A DNA stretch of 64,000 bases from Thiodiazotropha sp040506975 (GCA_965211775.1 OZ242974.1:3038001-3102000); one strand, 5' to 3'; shown: positions 19,392-28,309, numbered from the stretch's first letter. Numbers and translations: made by a program. The notes: generated from the sequence alone by a model not told the origin.

Positions 19392-20405
19392 CTAGCAGAT
19401 CCTGGGTAGGGGGTCATCCTCCAACTCTTCGAGGATGCGCGCCCCTCCCAGGTCAGTTTCCAGGATGACATAGGGATCTTCCTGTCGCGTCTCACCGATC
19501 AATGCCGCCATGTCGCCACCAGGCAGGTTTTTCCAACGTTCCAGGGCCTCGACTGCCTGATCGGCGGCAACCGCGGCTACGACACGTCCCTCACAGGCCA
19601 GAAAGAGCGGGTCATAGCCGAGCATCTGGCATACGGAATCGACCGGGTCGCGCACCGGAATGGCTGCCTGATCAAGTCGGACCTGCAAGCCTGTGGCCCG
19701 GCAGATTTCATGGGCCACGGTTGCCATGCCTCCCCGTGTCGGATCGCGCATGAAACGCAGACCCGGCAAATCGAGCAGGGCTTGCGTAAATGGCAGGACT
19801 GAGCCTGCATCGGATTTCACGTCCCCCCGCAGGCCGAACTGTTCACGCGCCAGCATTACGGCAATCCCGTGATCACCGACTGGACCGCTGACCAGCAGTT
19901 TGTCGCCTGGCTCGATCATACTCATGCCAAGTTTCAGCCGATCACTGCGTAGGCCGATGCCGGTTGTCGCCAGATAGATTCCACCACCCTCACCGCGCCT
20001 GACCACTTTGGTGTCACCGGCTACCACCTGAACTCCAACAGTGTTTGCGGCTTCGGCGATGCTCTTTATGATGCCTTCCAGCCGTGCCACCTCGAAACCC
20101 TCCTCAATAAAGGCGTTGAGACTGAGATATTTCGGTATCGCACCGCTTACCGCCAGATCGTTGGTTGTGCCATGGACCGCCAGGGAGCCGATGTCGCCAC
20201 CGGGAAACTCAAGGGGTTGAACGGTAAATCCGTCGGTGGTGAAGAGCAGGTCGCCGTTTCCCAATCCGGGCAGCATGGCGGCGTCCGCCTGGATATCCAG
20301 ATTGGGATTTTTGAAATAACGGGCAAACAGGGATTCGATCAGCTCCCGCATGTAGCGCCCGCCATTACCATGGGCAAGCGAGATGTGTGTATCCTGAAGC
20401 GTCAT
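19392..20405 (-). CDS. hypE: Hydrogenase maturation protein HypE
   Basis: 337-residue PurM-like ATPase that dehydrates a carbamoylated C-terminal Cys to the thiocyanate used for the CN ligands of [NiFe]-hydrogenase. The protein ends in PRIC, so the modified Cys is in place. Other landmarks are SLAHGNGGRYM at the start, LFTTDGFTV, VVAGDTKVV and FMRDPTRGGMATVAHEI. No other hyp gene or hydrogenase gene is nearby in the window. The ATG directly follows the T-run of an intrinsic terminator, and the only ribosome-site-like sequence (GGCGGGG) is the 3' arm of that hairpin. Confidence 0.93.
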   Translation of the reverse strand: MTLQDTHISLAHGNGGRYMRELIESLFARYFKNPNLDIQADAAMLPGLGNGDLLFTTDGFTVQPLEFPGGDIGSLAVHGTTNDLAVSGAIPKYLSLNAFIEEGFEVARLEGIIKSIAEAANTVGVQVVAGDTKVVRRGEGGGIYLATTGIGLRSDRLKLGMSMIEPGDKLLVSGPVGDHGIAVMLAREQFGLRGDVKSDAGSVLPFTQALLDLPGLRFMRDPTRGGMATVAHEICRATGLQVRLDQAAIPVRDPVDSVCQMLGYDPLFLACEGRVVAAVAADQAVEALERWKNLPGGDMAALIGETRQEDPYVILETDLGGARILEELEDDPLPRIC

Positions 20406-20431
20406 AAAAAGCCCCGCCGCAGGGGCGGGGC
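20406..20431 (-). terminator. Intrinsic terminator between the sulfur globule gene and hypE
   Basis: On the minus strand the sequence reads GCCCCGCC, a five-base loop, GGCGGGGC, then TTTTT. It is a perfect 8-bp GC stem with a T-run that runs directly into the hypE ATG. The flanking plus-strand sequence AAGTTTTTTATC would let it act in both directions. Confidence 0.85.
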
Positions 20432-20456
20432 AAGTTTTTTATCGGTTGGATTGTCG

Positions 20457-20759
20457 TTATTGGCTTTCTGCCGGAGCCGCCGGTGCAGCTGGAGCTGCCG
20501 GGGCGGCATAGGGATAGCCGTATCCATAGGCCGGATAGCCGTAGCCATAGCCGGGATAGCCATAACCATAGCCGGGATAACCATAGTAGCCGGGATAGCC
20601 GTAATAGCCGGGATAGCCCCAAGGTCCATATCCAGGCCCATACCAGTCGTCGTCATCAAACCAATCAAAAGGACCCCAGAATGCCTGAGCGGGTAGAGTA
20701 GTCAACAGAACGGATCCGGCGATTGCAGCTACAGCAACAGTTTTTAAGGTTTTTTTCAT
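20457..20759 (-). CDS. Sulfur globule protein-like, Tyr/Gly/Pro-repeat secreted protein
   Basis: 100-residue precursor. It has a Sec signal peptide (MKKTLKTVAVAAIAGSVLLTTLPAQA), then FWGPFDWFDDDDW, then many repeats of GYPGYGY and GYPGYYGYP, ending in an Ala/Pro tail (APAAPAAPAAPAE). This matches the sulfur globule envelope proteins of Allochromatium-type purple sulfur bacteria (SgpA/B/C), which coat periplasmic sulfur stores. Followed by a strong terminator. The repeat composition also occurs in other secreted structural proteins, so the assignment rests on the pattern and on the context of sulfur and redox genes. Confidence 0.8.
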   Translation of the reverse strand: MKKTLKTVAVAAIAGSVLLTTLPAQAFWGPFDWFDDDDWYGPGYGPWGYPGYYGYPGYYGYPGYGYGYPGYGYGYPAYGYGYPYAAPAAPAAPAAPAESQ

Positions 20760-20936
20760 GGCACAATGTCTCCTTCATATCACTTTCTAGTATCTCGTCA
20801 GGTGGTGAGTTACCACCCAGCCTCAACACCCCATCTATTATTGTGTCGGTTCATGGCCTGTTGTGGTGCTGTTCCTTGAACCTGTTAAATACTATATGCC
20901 AGTGATAGTTTTTTTGCTTGATTTAAATCACTAAAT

Positions 20937-22210
20937 CATTGCTGTCCCATTAACTTTTACAGTAGAGTCAGTTGATTGCAATCATTTGTTTTGTCATTGA
21001 TTGGGTCTCCTCGTAGTAACGCCATCAGGTCTCGTTTTTCAAACAGGTTCATCTGTAATAATCGCAATATCTGTTGAGCACTTTTTCGGATTTTCGACTG
21101 GAACTTGATATAGGCAAGCAACAAATAAACACACAAAGCAATCCAGATTTGTGTCATCACAGCATTCTTACTGGTACCGACAAATGATTTGATTTTCAGG
21201 TTCTGTTTGATCCACTTGAAGAACAACTCAATATCCCAACGAGCCTTATAAATCTGTGCAATGGTTTTGGCAGCCAGCTTGAAATTATTCGTCAGAAAAA
21301 CATAATGCTTGCTGGTTTCAGGATCGCGGTAACCGATACGACGCAACTTAATTGGACACTTCTTTGCTGTGATTGGCCCGGTAAATTCAATGATTTGATC
21401 TGATGTCAGTCCTTTGCTTTTAATCACTGGCTGGCGGGATATCACCCGATAAACTGCATTGGACTTTTGACGTGTAACAAAGAAAATGCCTTTTTTATTC
21501 AGTTGATTATACCACTCGTAGTCGTTATAGCCTTTATCGAAGGTCACAATACTGCCTTTTGGAAAATTCATCAGCTTGCCAATATTGACTTCATGCTGGT
21601 TGCCTTCGGTGACAGCAAAGAACTCGGGTAAATGACCTGAATGGTTGAGTCCAACATGTAATTTTACTGCCGCTTTTGTCGTGCGAAATTCAGCCCATGG
21701 AAAAACTGACAGGCATAAATCAATGATACTGGCATCCAGGGAATACAGTGGATTCTTAAAACGAAAATCATGCGATGGTGCTTTTGCCTGGCATCGCGTC
21801 AACAGTTTGCTAAACAACTCTTCATAAAGCGTGTAAGGCTTGTCATTGTTGATGCGAGATAAACTCGAACGCCTAATCAAACGACTACCCAGGTGATAAA
21901 GACGATGCGCCTGTGCCCCGAGATTATCAACCATATCCCGCAAACTGTTTCTACCGGAAAGTTGTCCCATCATCATTGCCACGAACTGGCTCCAGCGGGA
22001 GTTTTTACGAAAAGCCCTGCCTGTATGATGTTCTTTTGCCAGTGTTTCAAATTCATGTCTCGAAATCAGTTTCAGCAGTTGCGCAAATACCGTGCTATTA
22101 TGTGAAATGGCCTGGTTATTCCTTTTGATTCAATGATTTGTTTGCGCTTTTATTTTATCCAAATGTGAATAACCTGGGCCTCCTAAATCTCAGTTAATGG
22201 GACAGCAGTG
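20937..22210 (-). mobile_element. IS4-family insertion sequence, copy B
   Basis: 1274-bp element with ends CATTGCTGTCCCATTAA (20937) and TTAATGGGACAGCAGTG (ending 22210). The 9-bp flanks TCACTAAAT (20928-20936) and TCATTAAAT (22211-22219) differ at one position, indicating an older insertion than copy A. The sequence differs clearly from copy A (a related but distinct IS) and is nearly identical to the remnant at 43304-44090. Confidence 0.93.
20957..21982 (-). CDS. IS4-family transposase, N-terminus damaged
   Basis: 341 residues from the first ATG, with the DDE core intact (YSLDASIIDLCLSVFPW, VTFDKGYNDYEW, YKARWDIELFFKWIK). About 50 further residues homologous to the N-terminus of copy A are encoded upstream in the same frame (to about 22111) but no ATG, GTG or TTG is available there. 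Compared with copy A the region just before shows a net one-base loss and the ATG is replaced. This copy is probably inactive unless a non-standard start is used. Confidence 0.8.
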   Translation of the reverse strand: MAMMMGQLSGRNSLRDMVDNLGAQAHRLYHLGSRLIRRSSLSRINNDKPYTLYEELFSKLLTRCQAKAPSHDFRFKNPLYSLDASIIDLCLSVFPWAEFRTTKAAVKLHVGLNHSGHLPEFFAVTEGNQHEVNIGKLMNFPKGSIVTFDKGYNDYEWYNQLNKKGIFFVTRQKSNAVYRVISRQPVIKSKGLTSDQIIEFTGPITAKKCPIKLRRIGYRDPETSKHYVFLTNNFKLAAKTIAQIYKARWDIELFFKWIKQNLKIKSFVGTSKNAVMTQIWIALCVYLLLAYIKFQSKIRKSAQQILRLLQMNLFEKRDLMALLRGDPINDKTNDCNQLTLL

Positions 22211-22243
22211 TCATTAAATAATCGATCTTTAATATTCCAGGTT

Positions 22244-23359
22244 CTAAAGCAGTTCAGACAGGCGTTTGAATGCCGTTTCTATCCCCTCCTCATGGTTGTA
22301 AAAATGGGGTGAGAAGCGAATTCCACCGCCGCGAAAAGCACACACAACCTGCTGCTGCATAAGGCCTTGATAAAGGGCATGGTTATCTCTGTCGGGTACG
22401 CGGAATGTTACGATTCCCGCCCGTTTCAGTGGTTCTCTCGGGGTCAGCAGTTCAAATCCTGCTGTGTCCACTTGATCGATGACGAATTCGGCATTTCTGA
22501 TGATGTCTGTAGAGATTCTATCCAGTCCGAGCTCGTGGATGAGACTCAGACTTGCACGCAGTGCGTGGATACCCAGCATGTTCGAACTGCCGCACTCAAA
22601 TCGTCTCGCGCTATCCGCCGGTTGCCAATCGATACGATCGAAATCCCCCATGGATTCCACCATATGCCAGCCAAACTGGTGCAGCTTGAGTCGTGGCCGC
22701 AGTGCCGAGTCGCAATAAAAGAGAGCGACGCCTTCCGGTCCCAGCATCCATTTATGACCGTCAGCCACCACGATATCGGCATGACACTCCGACAGATCGA
22801 AGGGGAATGCGCCCAGACTCTGAATGGCATCGACCACGAAGATCACATCATGGCTCCTGCAATACTCGCCCAGACCCTTCAGCTGCAGTCGCTCTCCTGC
22901 CGCATATTGAACAGAACTGACTGACAATAGTCGTGTTTTACCGTCACATAGTGCGATCAGGTCTTTTTCCGGATCTTGACTCTGATTCAGATCCAGTAAC
23001 CGTAGCTCGACGCCATGGTTCCGAAGTGATTCCCAGACGATGCGATTGGAGGGAAACTCCTGGCCGATCGATACGATATTGTCACCCGGCTGCCAATCGA
23101 GTCCATATGCAATCATCGACAGGCCTTCGGATGTGCTTTTCAATAAGGCAATGTCATTATCTGACGGCGCATGGATCAACTGCGCCAGTAAGCTGCGCAG
23201 TTCGTTCTCGACCCCTAGCCAGCGCGCATAGTGGGAGGAGCCCTTAAATCCGTTTTCCTGTGCAAATCGAACCACTTCGGCGACGGTGCGTTCAGGCCAG
23301 GGTGCAACAGCGGCATGGTTCAGGTAGATCATGGCCGGATCGAGTGAAAATAGTGACAC
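22244..23359 (-). CDS. Class V aminotransferase (cysteine-desulfurase-like fold)
   Basis: 371-residue PLP enzyme. The cofactor Lys lies in VVADGHKWMLGPEG, and the Asp that contacts the pyridine nitrogen is in VIFVVDAIQSLGAFPFDL. YLNHAAVAPWP and STSEGLSMIAYGLDWQPGD are typical of the SufS/isopenicillin-N-epimerase branch. There is no obvious catalytic Cys loop as in true cysteine desulfurases: the segment GGGIRFSPHFYNHEEGIE near the C-terminus has the Arg for substrate carboxylate binding. It may act on an amino acid such as kynurenine or cysteine; the substrate is unknown. Divergent from the cupin gene. Confidence 0.85.
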   Translation of the reverse strand: MSLFSLDPAMIYLNHAAVAPWPERTVAEVVRFAQENGFKGSSHYARWLGVENELRSLLAQLIHAPSDNDIALLKSTSEGLSMIAYGLDWQPGDNIVSIGQEFPSNRIVWESLRNHGVELRLLDLNQSQDPEKDLIALCDGKTRLLSVSSVQYAAGERLQLKGLGEYCRSHDVIFVVDAIQSLGAFPFDLSECHADIVVADGHKWMLGPEGVALFYCDSALRPRLKLHQFGWHMVESMGDFDRIDWQPADSARRFECGSSNMLGIHALRASLSLIHELGLDRISTDIIRNAEFVIDQVDTAGFELLTPREPLKRAGIVTFRVPDRDNHALYQGLMQQQVVCAFRGGGIRFSPHFYNHEEGIETAFKRLSELL

Positions 23360-23410
23360 AAATGACCTCTATGTTATGTTGCCGATGATTTGGCTTACCC
23401 GGGAGACAAT

Positions 23411-23791
23411 ATGCAGGCAAAAATCTTACGGCATGATGCGTCAAACGAGTACTTTTTCCAAGAAGGCTGCTATATCGACGAACTGTCGAATCTCGAGGAG
23501 GATGGCGAACTGTCGATCGCACGCGCCAGGGTTGAACCCGGCGTAACCACCCGGCTGCATCGATTGAATCATAGCGCTGAGCGCTACTGCATCCTCAGTG
23601 GAACGGGAAGGGTGGAGGTCGAGGGCCTGCCGAAACAGATCGTTACTGCCGGGGATGTGGTGCTGATTCCCCCGGGCTGTTATCAACGGATAAGCAATAC
23701 GGGCCACGAGGATGTGATATTTCTTGCGCTTTGCACACCGCGCTTCCAACGGAGAGACTATATCGAGCTGGATGAAACTGAAATCATATAA
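23411..23791 (+). CDS. Small cupin-domain protein
   Basis: 126-residue single-domain cupin. The two cupin motifs are visible: GVTTRLHRLNHSAERYCILSG (with His and Glu metal ligands) and GDVVLIPPGCYQRISNTG. The ATG at 23411 is preferred because it follows GGGAGACAAT; an in-frame TTG at 23390 is weaker. Reaction unknown. It is divergent from the aminotransferase gene, 51 bases away. Confidence 0.85.
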   Translation: MQAKILRHDASNEYFFQEGCYIDELSNLEEDGELSIARARVEPGVTTRLHRLNHSAERYCILSGTGRVEVEGLPKQIVTAGDVVLIPPGCYQRISNTGHEDVIFLALCTPRFQRRDYIELDETEII

Positions 23792-24229
23792 AACTGTTGA
23801 AGGGGCTGATATTTAAAGGTATTAAACATTATAAAACAATAAGATATACATGATAGTCCGCCAAGCGAACGACCTATAGCGGAGTCGTCCGTTTAAACAG
23901 ATCATTAAAAACCAGACGAAATGTGCAGTAACTAATACAAGCACAGATACTCGGCATAGGAATGTTGCAAGTAACTGTAAAATATATAAAAAATGGAATG
24001 TGCCAAATAGTGGCGGATAAGTTTTTTTGACAGGGATCACATAAACACTCAATGATCGTGAAAAAGGTATATAATTAAATCATGAAATATTAATATATGC
24101 CGCTAATATCGATAGAGAGGTTGTGGTCAAAGGCTGATGATCGATAGTCATTGAGAATTGTCAGTGACCATTCATGGGTTGTTCGTCATTATATTATCAA
24201 TGACTAATACGCGAGTAGTGAGGTGTATC
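23792..24229. other. AT-rich non-coding stretch
   Basis: 438 bases with no supported gene. A weak minus-strand frame at 23822-24052 has no ribosome site and no recognisable domain. A small inverted repeat ACGAC/GTCGT lies near 23868-23888. The last 20 bases carry the GAGGTG ribosome site of the next gene. Confidence 0.45.
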
Positions 24230-24460
24230 ATGTCATTTCTGAACTGTAAACATCTTCGAGGTGTTGTCACACTGGCCGGTGTGCTTCTGATCGGCGGCAT
24301 GCTGCTTGAAGTCATTGCGCATTGGACAGCTTCGAACTTTGTGCTGCTGATTCTCCAGCCGATTGCATTGGGAATGGTATTGATCAGTCCGCTTGTGATG
24401 CTGGTTGCAACGGCACTGAGTCTGATCCCCGGCAAGAGTTTCAAGGATTGTATCCAATAG
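24230..24460 (+). CDS. Small two-helix membrane protein, unknown function
   Basis: 76 residues starting MSFLNCKHLRG, preceded by GAGGTGTATC. Two hydrophobic helices, about residues 10-32 (VVTLAGVLLIGGMLLEVIA) and 37-66 (FVLLILQPIALGMVLISPLVMLVATALSL), with a short polar tail. I do not recognise a family. A longer version from 24158 is possible but has no ribosome site. Confidence 0.6.
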   Translation: MSFLNCKHLRGVVTLAGVLLIGGMLLEVIAHWTASNFVLLILQPIALGMVLISPLVMLVATALSLIPGKSFKDCIQ

Positions 24461-24502
24461 CTGGCAGCTGGCAGCTGGCAGCTGGTTGATGGTTGATGGT
24501 TG
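24461..24502. repeat. Short tandem repeats CTGGCAG and TTGATGG
   Basis: Immediately after the stop of the small membrane gene there are three and a half copies of CTGGCAG (24461-24485), then two and a half copies of TTGATGG (24486-24502). Heptamer repeats of this kind can vary in copy number by slippage. They lie between two convergent genes. Confidence 0.8.
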
Positions 24503-24516
24503 GACAGGTTTATTGC

Positions 24517-25155
24517 TTATTCAGCCAGCAACCGCTGTGCATCGCCAGGTTCCAATCCAAACTCCTCTTCAACCATCTGTAGCCAGCGTTCTCTCTTGAA
24601 GGTCTGCTCGTCCGGTACATTTCTGTGTACCAGATTGATGTGGCAGTCGATGCAGCTTTTGCCTTGAGTCTCTTCCCGATGGATAGTATTGGTATCAGCC
24701 CGTTTACCTTGAATCGCTTCCAAAACGTGGCAGCGTTTACAGGTGGCCGAGTCCCTGGCCTTGAACCATTCTCTGGCAGCGAAAGCGGCCTCCGGCAGAT
24801 GCAGGGTATTGATTACCGGATCATCGTAATCCGGTCCAAACAGCTTTCCCGAGATCTGGGTCAGGAGATCCTTTCCGCCAAGAAAATGGTCCCACGTGGC
24901 GGCGAATACACCTTCGGAAACATGACAGTCGCCGCAGGATGCGCGTACACCGGATACAGGATTGTAGTGAGTCGATGAGCGGTAGGTTTCTGCCGCGATT
25001 TCCATGGAATGACAGGTGGTACAAAATGCTTCGGAACTCGTAAGCTCATCAAATTCAATCAGAAACAACATAAATCCGATTCCGGCAATACCGCCGATAA
25101 CAAGTGCTATGAGTACATGCCGGGTAATAAAAAAGGGCAATTTCCACTTACTCAT
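24517..25155 (-). CDS. NapC/NirT-family tetraheme cytochrome c
   Basis: 212-residue membrane-anchored quinol dehydrogenase. One N-terminal helix (residues 10-33) is followed by four CxxCH sites: CTTCH, CGDCH, CKRCH, CIDCH. Family members take electrons from menaquinol or ubiquinol and pass them to a periplasmic reductase. The start overlaps the end of the HAO-like octaheme gene by eight bases, so the pair is translated together and this is its likely electron-transfer partner. Confidence 0.9.
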   Translation of the reverse strand: MSKWKLPFFITRHVLIALVIGGIAGIGFMLFLIEFDELTSSEAFCTTCHSMEIAAETYRSSTHYNPVSGVRASCGDCHVSEGVFAATWDHFLGGKDLLTQISGKLFGPDYDDPVINTLHLPEAAFAAREWFKARDSATCKRCHVLEAIQGKRADTNTIHREETQGKSCIDCHINLVHRNVPDEQTFKRERWLQMVEEEFGLEPGDAQRLLAE

Positions 25156-26596
25156 CGGCTTGCCTTTTTACATCGTAACCGAGGATCGGGTTGGATTTTT
25201 GCGGTTGCTTCAGCCATTGGTGATGATCGTTTGAGGTTACATGTGCCTGGATCAGCTCGTCGGCCTTCTCCTCGCCGGCAATCCTTTCCAATTGAGGTAG
25301 AAACCGGGAATAGAAGTTTCTTCCGACCAGATACATACCCTCCCACCAGGTATGATTGGCGCTGGCCATTGAGGCGCCATGGCGTGCGCGAGCTCCCTCA
25401 TCGTGCCACAACTCCCAGTAGATGAATTCGATCGGTTCGTCAAACGGGGCAGGTGTCAACAGGCCCTCGGAATAGAGGGCCTGCATGATCCGTTTTGCCG
25501 GAATACCGAATTTTTCATTGAACAGTTTTACCACGTCGTCAAACTGATTCATGAAGCTCTCTGTGAATGCCTTGCTGTGGCACTCCAGGCAGACCAGTTT
25601 CATCGCCTGACGTCTGCGTTTTGGAGATGCGACGGCCTTGACCTTTCCCATACGTCCGTCTGCCTTGCTGATTTCGCTGCCGCGTCGGGGAGGGGTGTGA
25701 GATTCGGGAAGTTCGATTTTTTCACCATCTTCGAAAACCACCAACTGCTGCCTCATCGAAACCGGTGTGTTCAGGCTCCACGCATTGCGCATGCCGACAT
25801 CGTGGTTTGTCTTCAGTTTACCGGCAGCGCCCATATGACAGGTTACACAGGTGGCTGCGGCAACATAGTCTTTACCCGCAACCCAGTTGTCACTCTCCAG
25901 GGCCATTTCATCCCTGTGCGCTTCAAATTGCATACCGTGCTTCGATGCTTCATAGATCGCTTTGTCGGGTGAGTCGGGCCCTGAGTGGCAGCGGATACAG
26001 GCGCTGGGTTCCCGGGCCTGAGCCTTGGAGAAGCGGTGTTTGCCGTGACAGGATGAACAGGAGCCCCTGGAGCCGTCAGGATTGATCCTGCCGATACCGG
26101 AATTGGGCCAGGTTCGCGGATCCAGGGAACCATCGGCCCGCACCACCACCTTGGAGCCGTGGCACTGATCGCAACCGGCAGCCACGATGGCATCGCCGCC
26201 AACATGCCCCGCCAGGGCGGGCAGCCTGTTTTCAATGATGCCTACCGCCTCGGAATGGACCGATCCCTTCTGCTGTTCATACTCTACAGTGTGGCAACGG
26301 GAACAATCCAGGGGGGAGACGATGGTGGCGATGACCTGTCCTTCATGGGTGATCGCATCATTGTCGTCGACCGAGGCCTTGTGACAATCGAGGCAGTTGA
26401 CACCCGCCTCAGCATGAGCACTCTTACGCCACTGCTTTGCCAAACCGGCTGAACTCTTCTCATGGCAGCTGATACACTCCTTGCCCGAGGGGTCTCCCCA
26501 TTCACTGGGGTCTACGCTGACCTTGGCGGCAAAGAGTTCTGGAGTACAGCAGATTAGAATGCCGAGTAGAAAACGCCTCAATTGGGATGGACTCAT
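25148..26596 (-). CDS. Hydroxylamine-oxidoreductase-like octaheme cytochrome c
   Basis: 482 residues with a signal peptide and eight CxxCH sites (CISCH, CLDCH, CSRCH, CDQCH, CSSCH, CIRCH, CVTCH, CLECH). The pattern around SKHGMQFEAHRDEM followed by ATCVTCHMG, the FNEKFGIPAKRIM segment and the C-terminal ELWHDEGARARHGASMA are typical of the HAO family. Pairing with a NapC-type gene resembles the reductive haoA-haoC arrangement of Campylobacterota more than the oxidative nitrifier cluster with c554/cM552. Expected in the periplasm, reducing nitrite or hydroxylamine or detoxifying the latter. Whether it has the cross-linked Tyr of P460-type enzymes must be checked by alignment. Confidence 0.82.
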   Translation of the reverse strand: MSPSQLRRFLLGILICCTPELFAAKVSVDPSEWGDPSGKECISCHEKSSAGLAKQWRKSAHAEAGVNCLDCHKASVDDNDAITHEGQVIATIVSPLDCSRCHTVEYEQQKGSVHSEAVGIIENRLPALAGHVGGDAIVAAGCDQCHGSKVVVRADGSLDPRTWPNSGIGRINPDGSRGSCSSCHGKHRFSKAQAREPSACIRCHSGPDSPDKAIYEASKHGMQFEAHRDEMALESDNWVAGKDYVAAATCVTCHMGAAGKLKTNHDVGMRNAWSLNTPVSMRQQLVVFEDGEKIELPESHTPPRRGSEISKADGRMGKVKAVASPKRRRQAMKLVCLECHSKAFTESFMNQFDDVVKLFNEKFGIPAKRIMQALYSEGLLTPAPFDEPIEFIYWELWHDEGARARHGASMASANHTWWEGMYLVGRNFYSRFLPQLERIAGEEKADELIQAHVTSNDHHQWLKQPQKSNPILGYDVKRQADE

Positions 26597-27013
26597 TAAC
26601 GGTCTCCTTGAGCTGGAGTGTCAATTTCTATCCGAGCCAGATACTGCCTGAGGCCTTAATTCGAGTTTGTGAATTCTAGATGACAGTCCAGCTGTTTTGT
26701 TCTTCTTTCTACACGCCGAAGGTATGGCGTGCCACATAATCCTATCACGATGTTCCGTCTTTCCAATGATAATTATCATTCATGATCATTTAAATTATCG
26801 TTTTCCATAAATCATAAGTCATCGGAGGCGGGATAAAACCACCAATAAAATACAGGGTATTTACTAATTAACAGAATTAATCTTCTGAGCTCAGTCAATA
26901 ACGCTTCGTTTTTTTGTTTGGCATCATCACCATTGTGTGTATCATTCCTAAGCGAGAAGAATAAGAAGTAGATAAATTCTCTCATTCACTAACAAACAAT
27001 AAGGAGGGAAACC
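26597..27013. promoter_or_regulatory. Divergent regulatory region between the two cytochrome arms
   Basis: 417 AT-rich bases separating the minus-strand HAO/NapC pair from the plus-strand pentaheme/OTR/b561 genes. Both promoters must lie here. It contains the Fur-type palindrome listed separately. The plus-strand gene has a very strong ribosome site (AAGGAGGGAAACC) at its 3' end. No coding sequence is seen. Confidence 0.6.
26765..26780. promoter_or_regulatory. Fur-box-like palindrome
   Basis: AATGATAATTATCATT is a perfect 16-bp palindrome closely matching the core of the Fur consensus (GATAATGATAATCATTATC). The following CATGATCATTTAAATTATCG adds further half-site-like hexamers. It lies 169 bases upstream of the HAO-like gene and 234 bases upstream of the pentaheme gene, so it could serve either. 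Iron control of heme-rich proteins would make sense, but this is inferred. Confidence 0.6.
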
Positions 27014-28309
27014 ATGGAAGCAGTTTTTGCTTCGAGGGCAGTTCACGTCTTAAGTCTAGTCTTTTCAATATTTCTATTCCTCATGCATCCGAGCAGTGTC
27101 ACGGCCGGCACAGACGAGCCGATTCACCATGTCTCCTCGGAGGTCTGTAAAAATTGTCATAAAGAGATCTACAACCAATGGAAAGGTTCGATGCATGCCC
27201 AGAGTACGGCATTAAAAGATCCTATTCATGCCACCTTCTACAAAAAGGTCGTCGGCAGTCCGGTGGAAGAGGGGGTTAAGCACAAGGCATCGGGGAAATA
27301 TCCGATCTGCTTGCAGTGCCATGCACCAAACGCGGCTGTTGACAAGACAACCAAGCTCGATGCCAAGCCAGCTTATGCAGAAGGGGTCAACTGCGTTGCC
27401 TGCCATACCCTGGCCAAATTCAAGGGTACCAGCGGCAAGAATGGGAAGCTGCTGTTGGGACTCAAGGCCTATGAGCGCAAAAACGAGTTGCAAGGACCTC
27501 AAGGTTTCAACCAGGGACTGACGAAACTGGTCGCGGCTGACGATATGTTCGGTGGAGCAGGCAGTGATGATGACTCGAAACCCAATCCCCACACTCAAGG
27601 CGAGGTGGAACTCGACGGCAAGAAGATCCAGGCCCTTCCGATGGCTGCGAATCCGGGATTGATAAAAACAAACGCGGCCTGCATGGGTTGTCATGACAAA
27701 CGCAACAATCCCCATGGTGTTCCGCTTTGCCAGACGGGCAATGAGTATGCGGGCAGCAACGTCAATTGCCAATCCTGCCACATGCCTGTCGCCGGTGGTA
27801 TGGTTGATCACAGTATGGGCGGCGGTCACAATCATGCCATGTTGAAACGCAGTGTGGTGTTCACCCTCGATGCGGTAAAGCAAGGGGATAGCCTGAATGC
27901 CACTGCCAAGCTGAAGAACATGCAACCGCACAGTCTACCCACCGGGGCGCCGTTCAGAAATATCTATCTGAAACTCACGGCTTACGACGCATCGGGCAAT
28001 GCCATCTGGCAAAATGCTGAAGGCCATCCCGCGAAAAGCGATCCCAAGGCCTATTTCGCCTACCTGTTGGCCAATGACAAGGGTGATCCGGCAATGCCGC
28101 CGACCGCGACCCAGCTTGGCGTCGATTCGCGGTTAAAGCCTTATGAAGAGCGAATCCTCTCTTATCAGATTCCCGCCAAGGATGCGGTACTCATAAGGGG
28201 TGAGCTGTTCTATAACCTGCTCTGGCCGGTACTGGTAGAAAAATTCAAGCATCTGCCGGAAGACTTGGTGGCACCGGCGTCGATAGCCGTAGCAGAGGTG
28301 AGTCTCTAA
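27014..28309 (+). CDS. Pentaheme c-type cytochrome (cytochrome c554-like)
   Basis: 431 residues, signal peptide, then five CxxCH sites (CKNCH, CLQCH, CVACH, CMGCH, CQSCH) of the cytochrome c554 superfamily. The first site has the EVCKNCHKEIYNQWKGSMHAQS pattern in which the distal His comes from SMHA. The C-terminal third (from about residue 275) is heme-free and beta-rich (HSLPTGAPFRNIYLKLTAYD), like a carbohydrate-binding or Ig-like extension found in some of these proteins. Likely a periplasmic electron carrier or reductase subunit acting with the next two genes. Strong ribosome site. Confidence 0.83.
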   Translation: MEAVFASRAVHVLSLVFSIFLFLMHPSSVTAGTDEPIHHVSSEVCKNCHKEIYNQWKGSMHAQSTALKDPIHATFYKKVVGSPVEEGVKHKASGKYPICLQCHAPNAAVDKTTKLDAKPAYAEGVNCVACHTLAKFKGTSGKNGKLLLGLKAYERKNELQGPQGFNQGLTKLVAADDMFGGAGSDDDSKPNPHTQGEVELDGKKIQALPMAANPGLIKTNAACMGCHDKRNNPHGVPLCQTGNEYAGSNVNCQSCHMPVAGGMVDHSMGGGHNHAMLKRSVVFTLDAVKQGDSLNATAKLKNMQPHSLPTGAPFRNIYLKLTAYDASGNAIWQNAEGHPAKSDPKAYFAYLLANDKGDPAMPPTATQLGVDSRLKPYEERILSYQIPAKDAVLIRGELFYNLLWPVLVEKFKHLPEDLVAPASIAVAEVSL

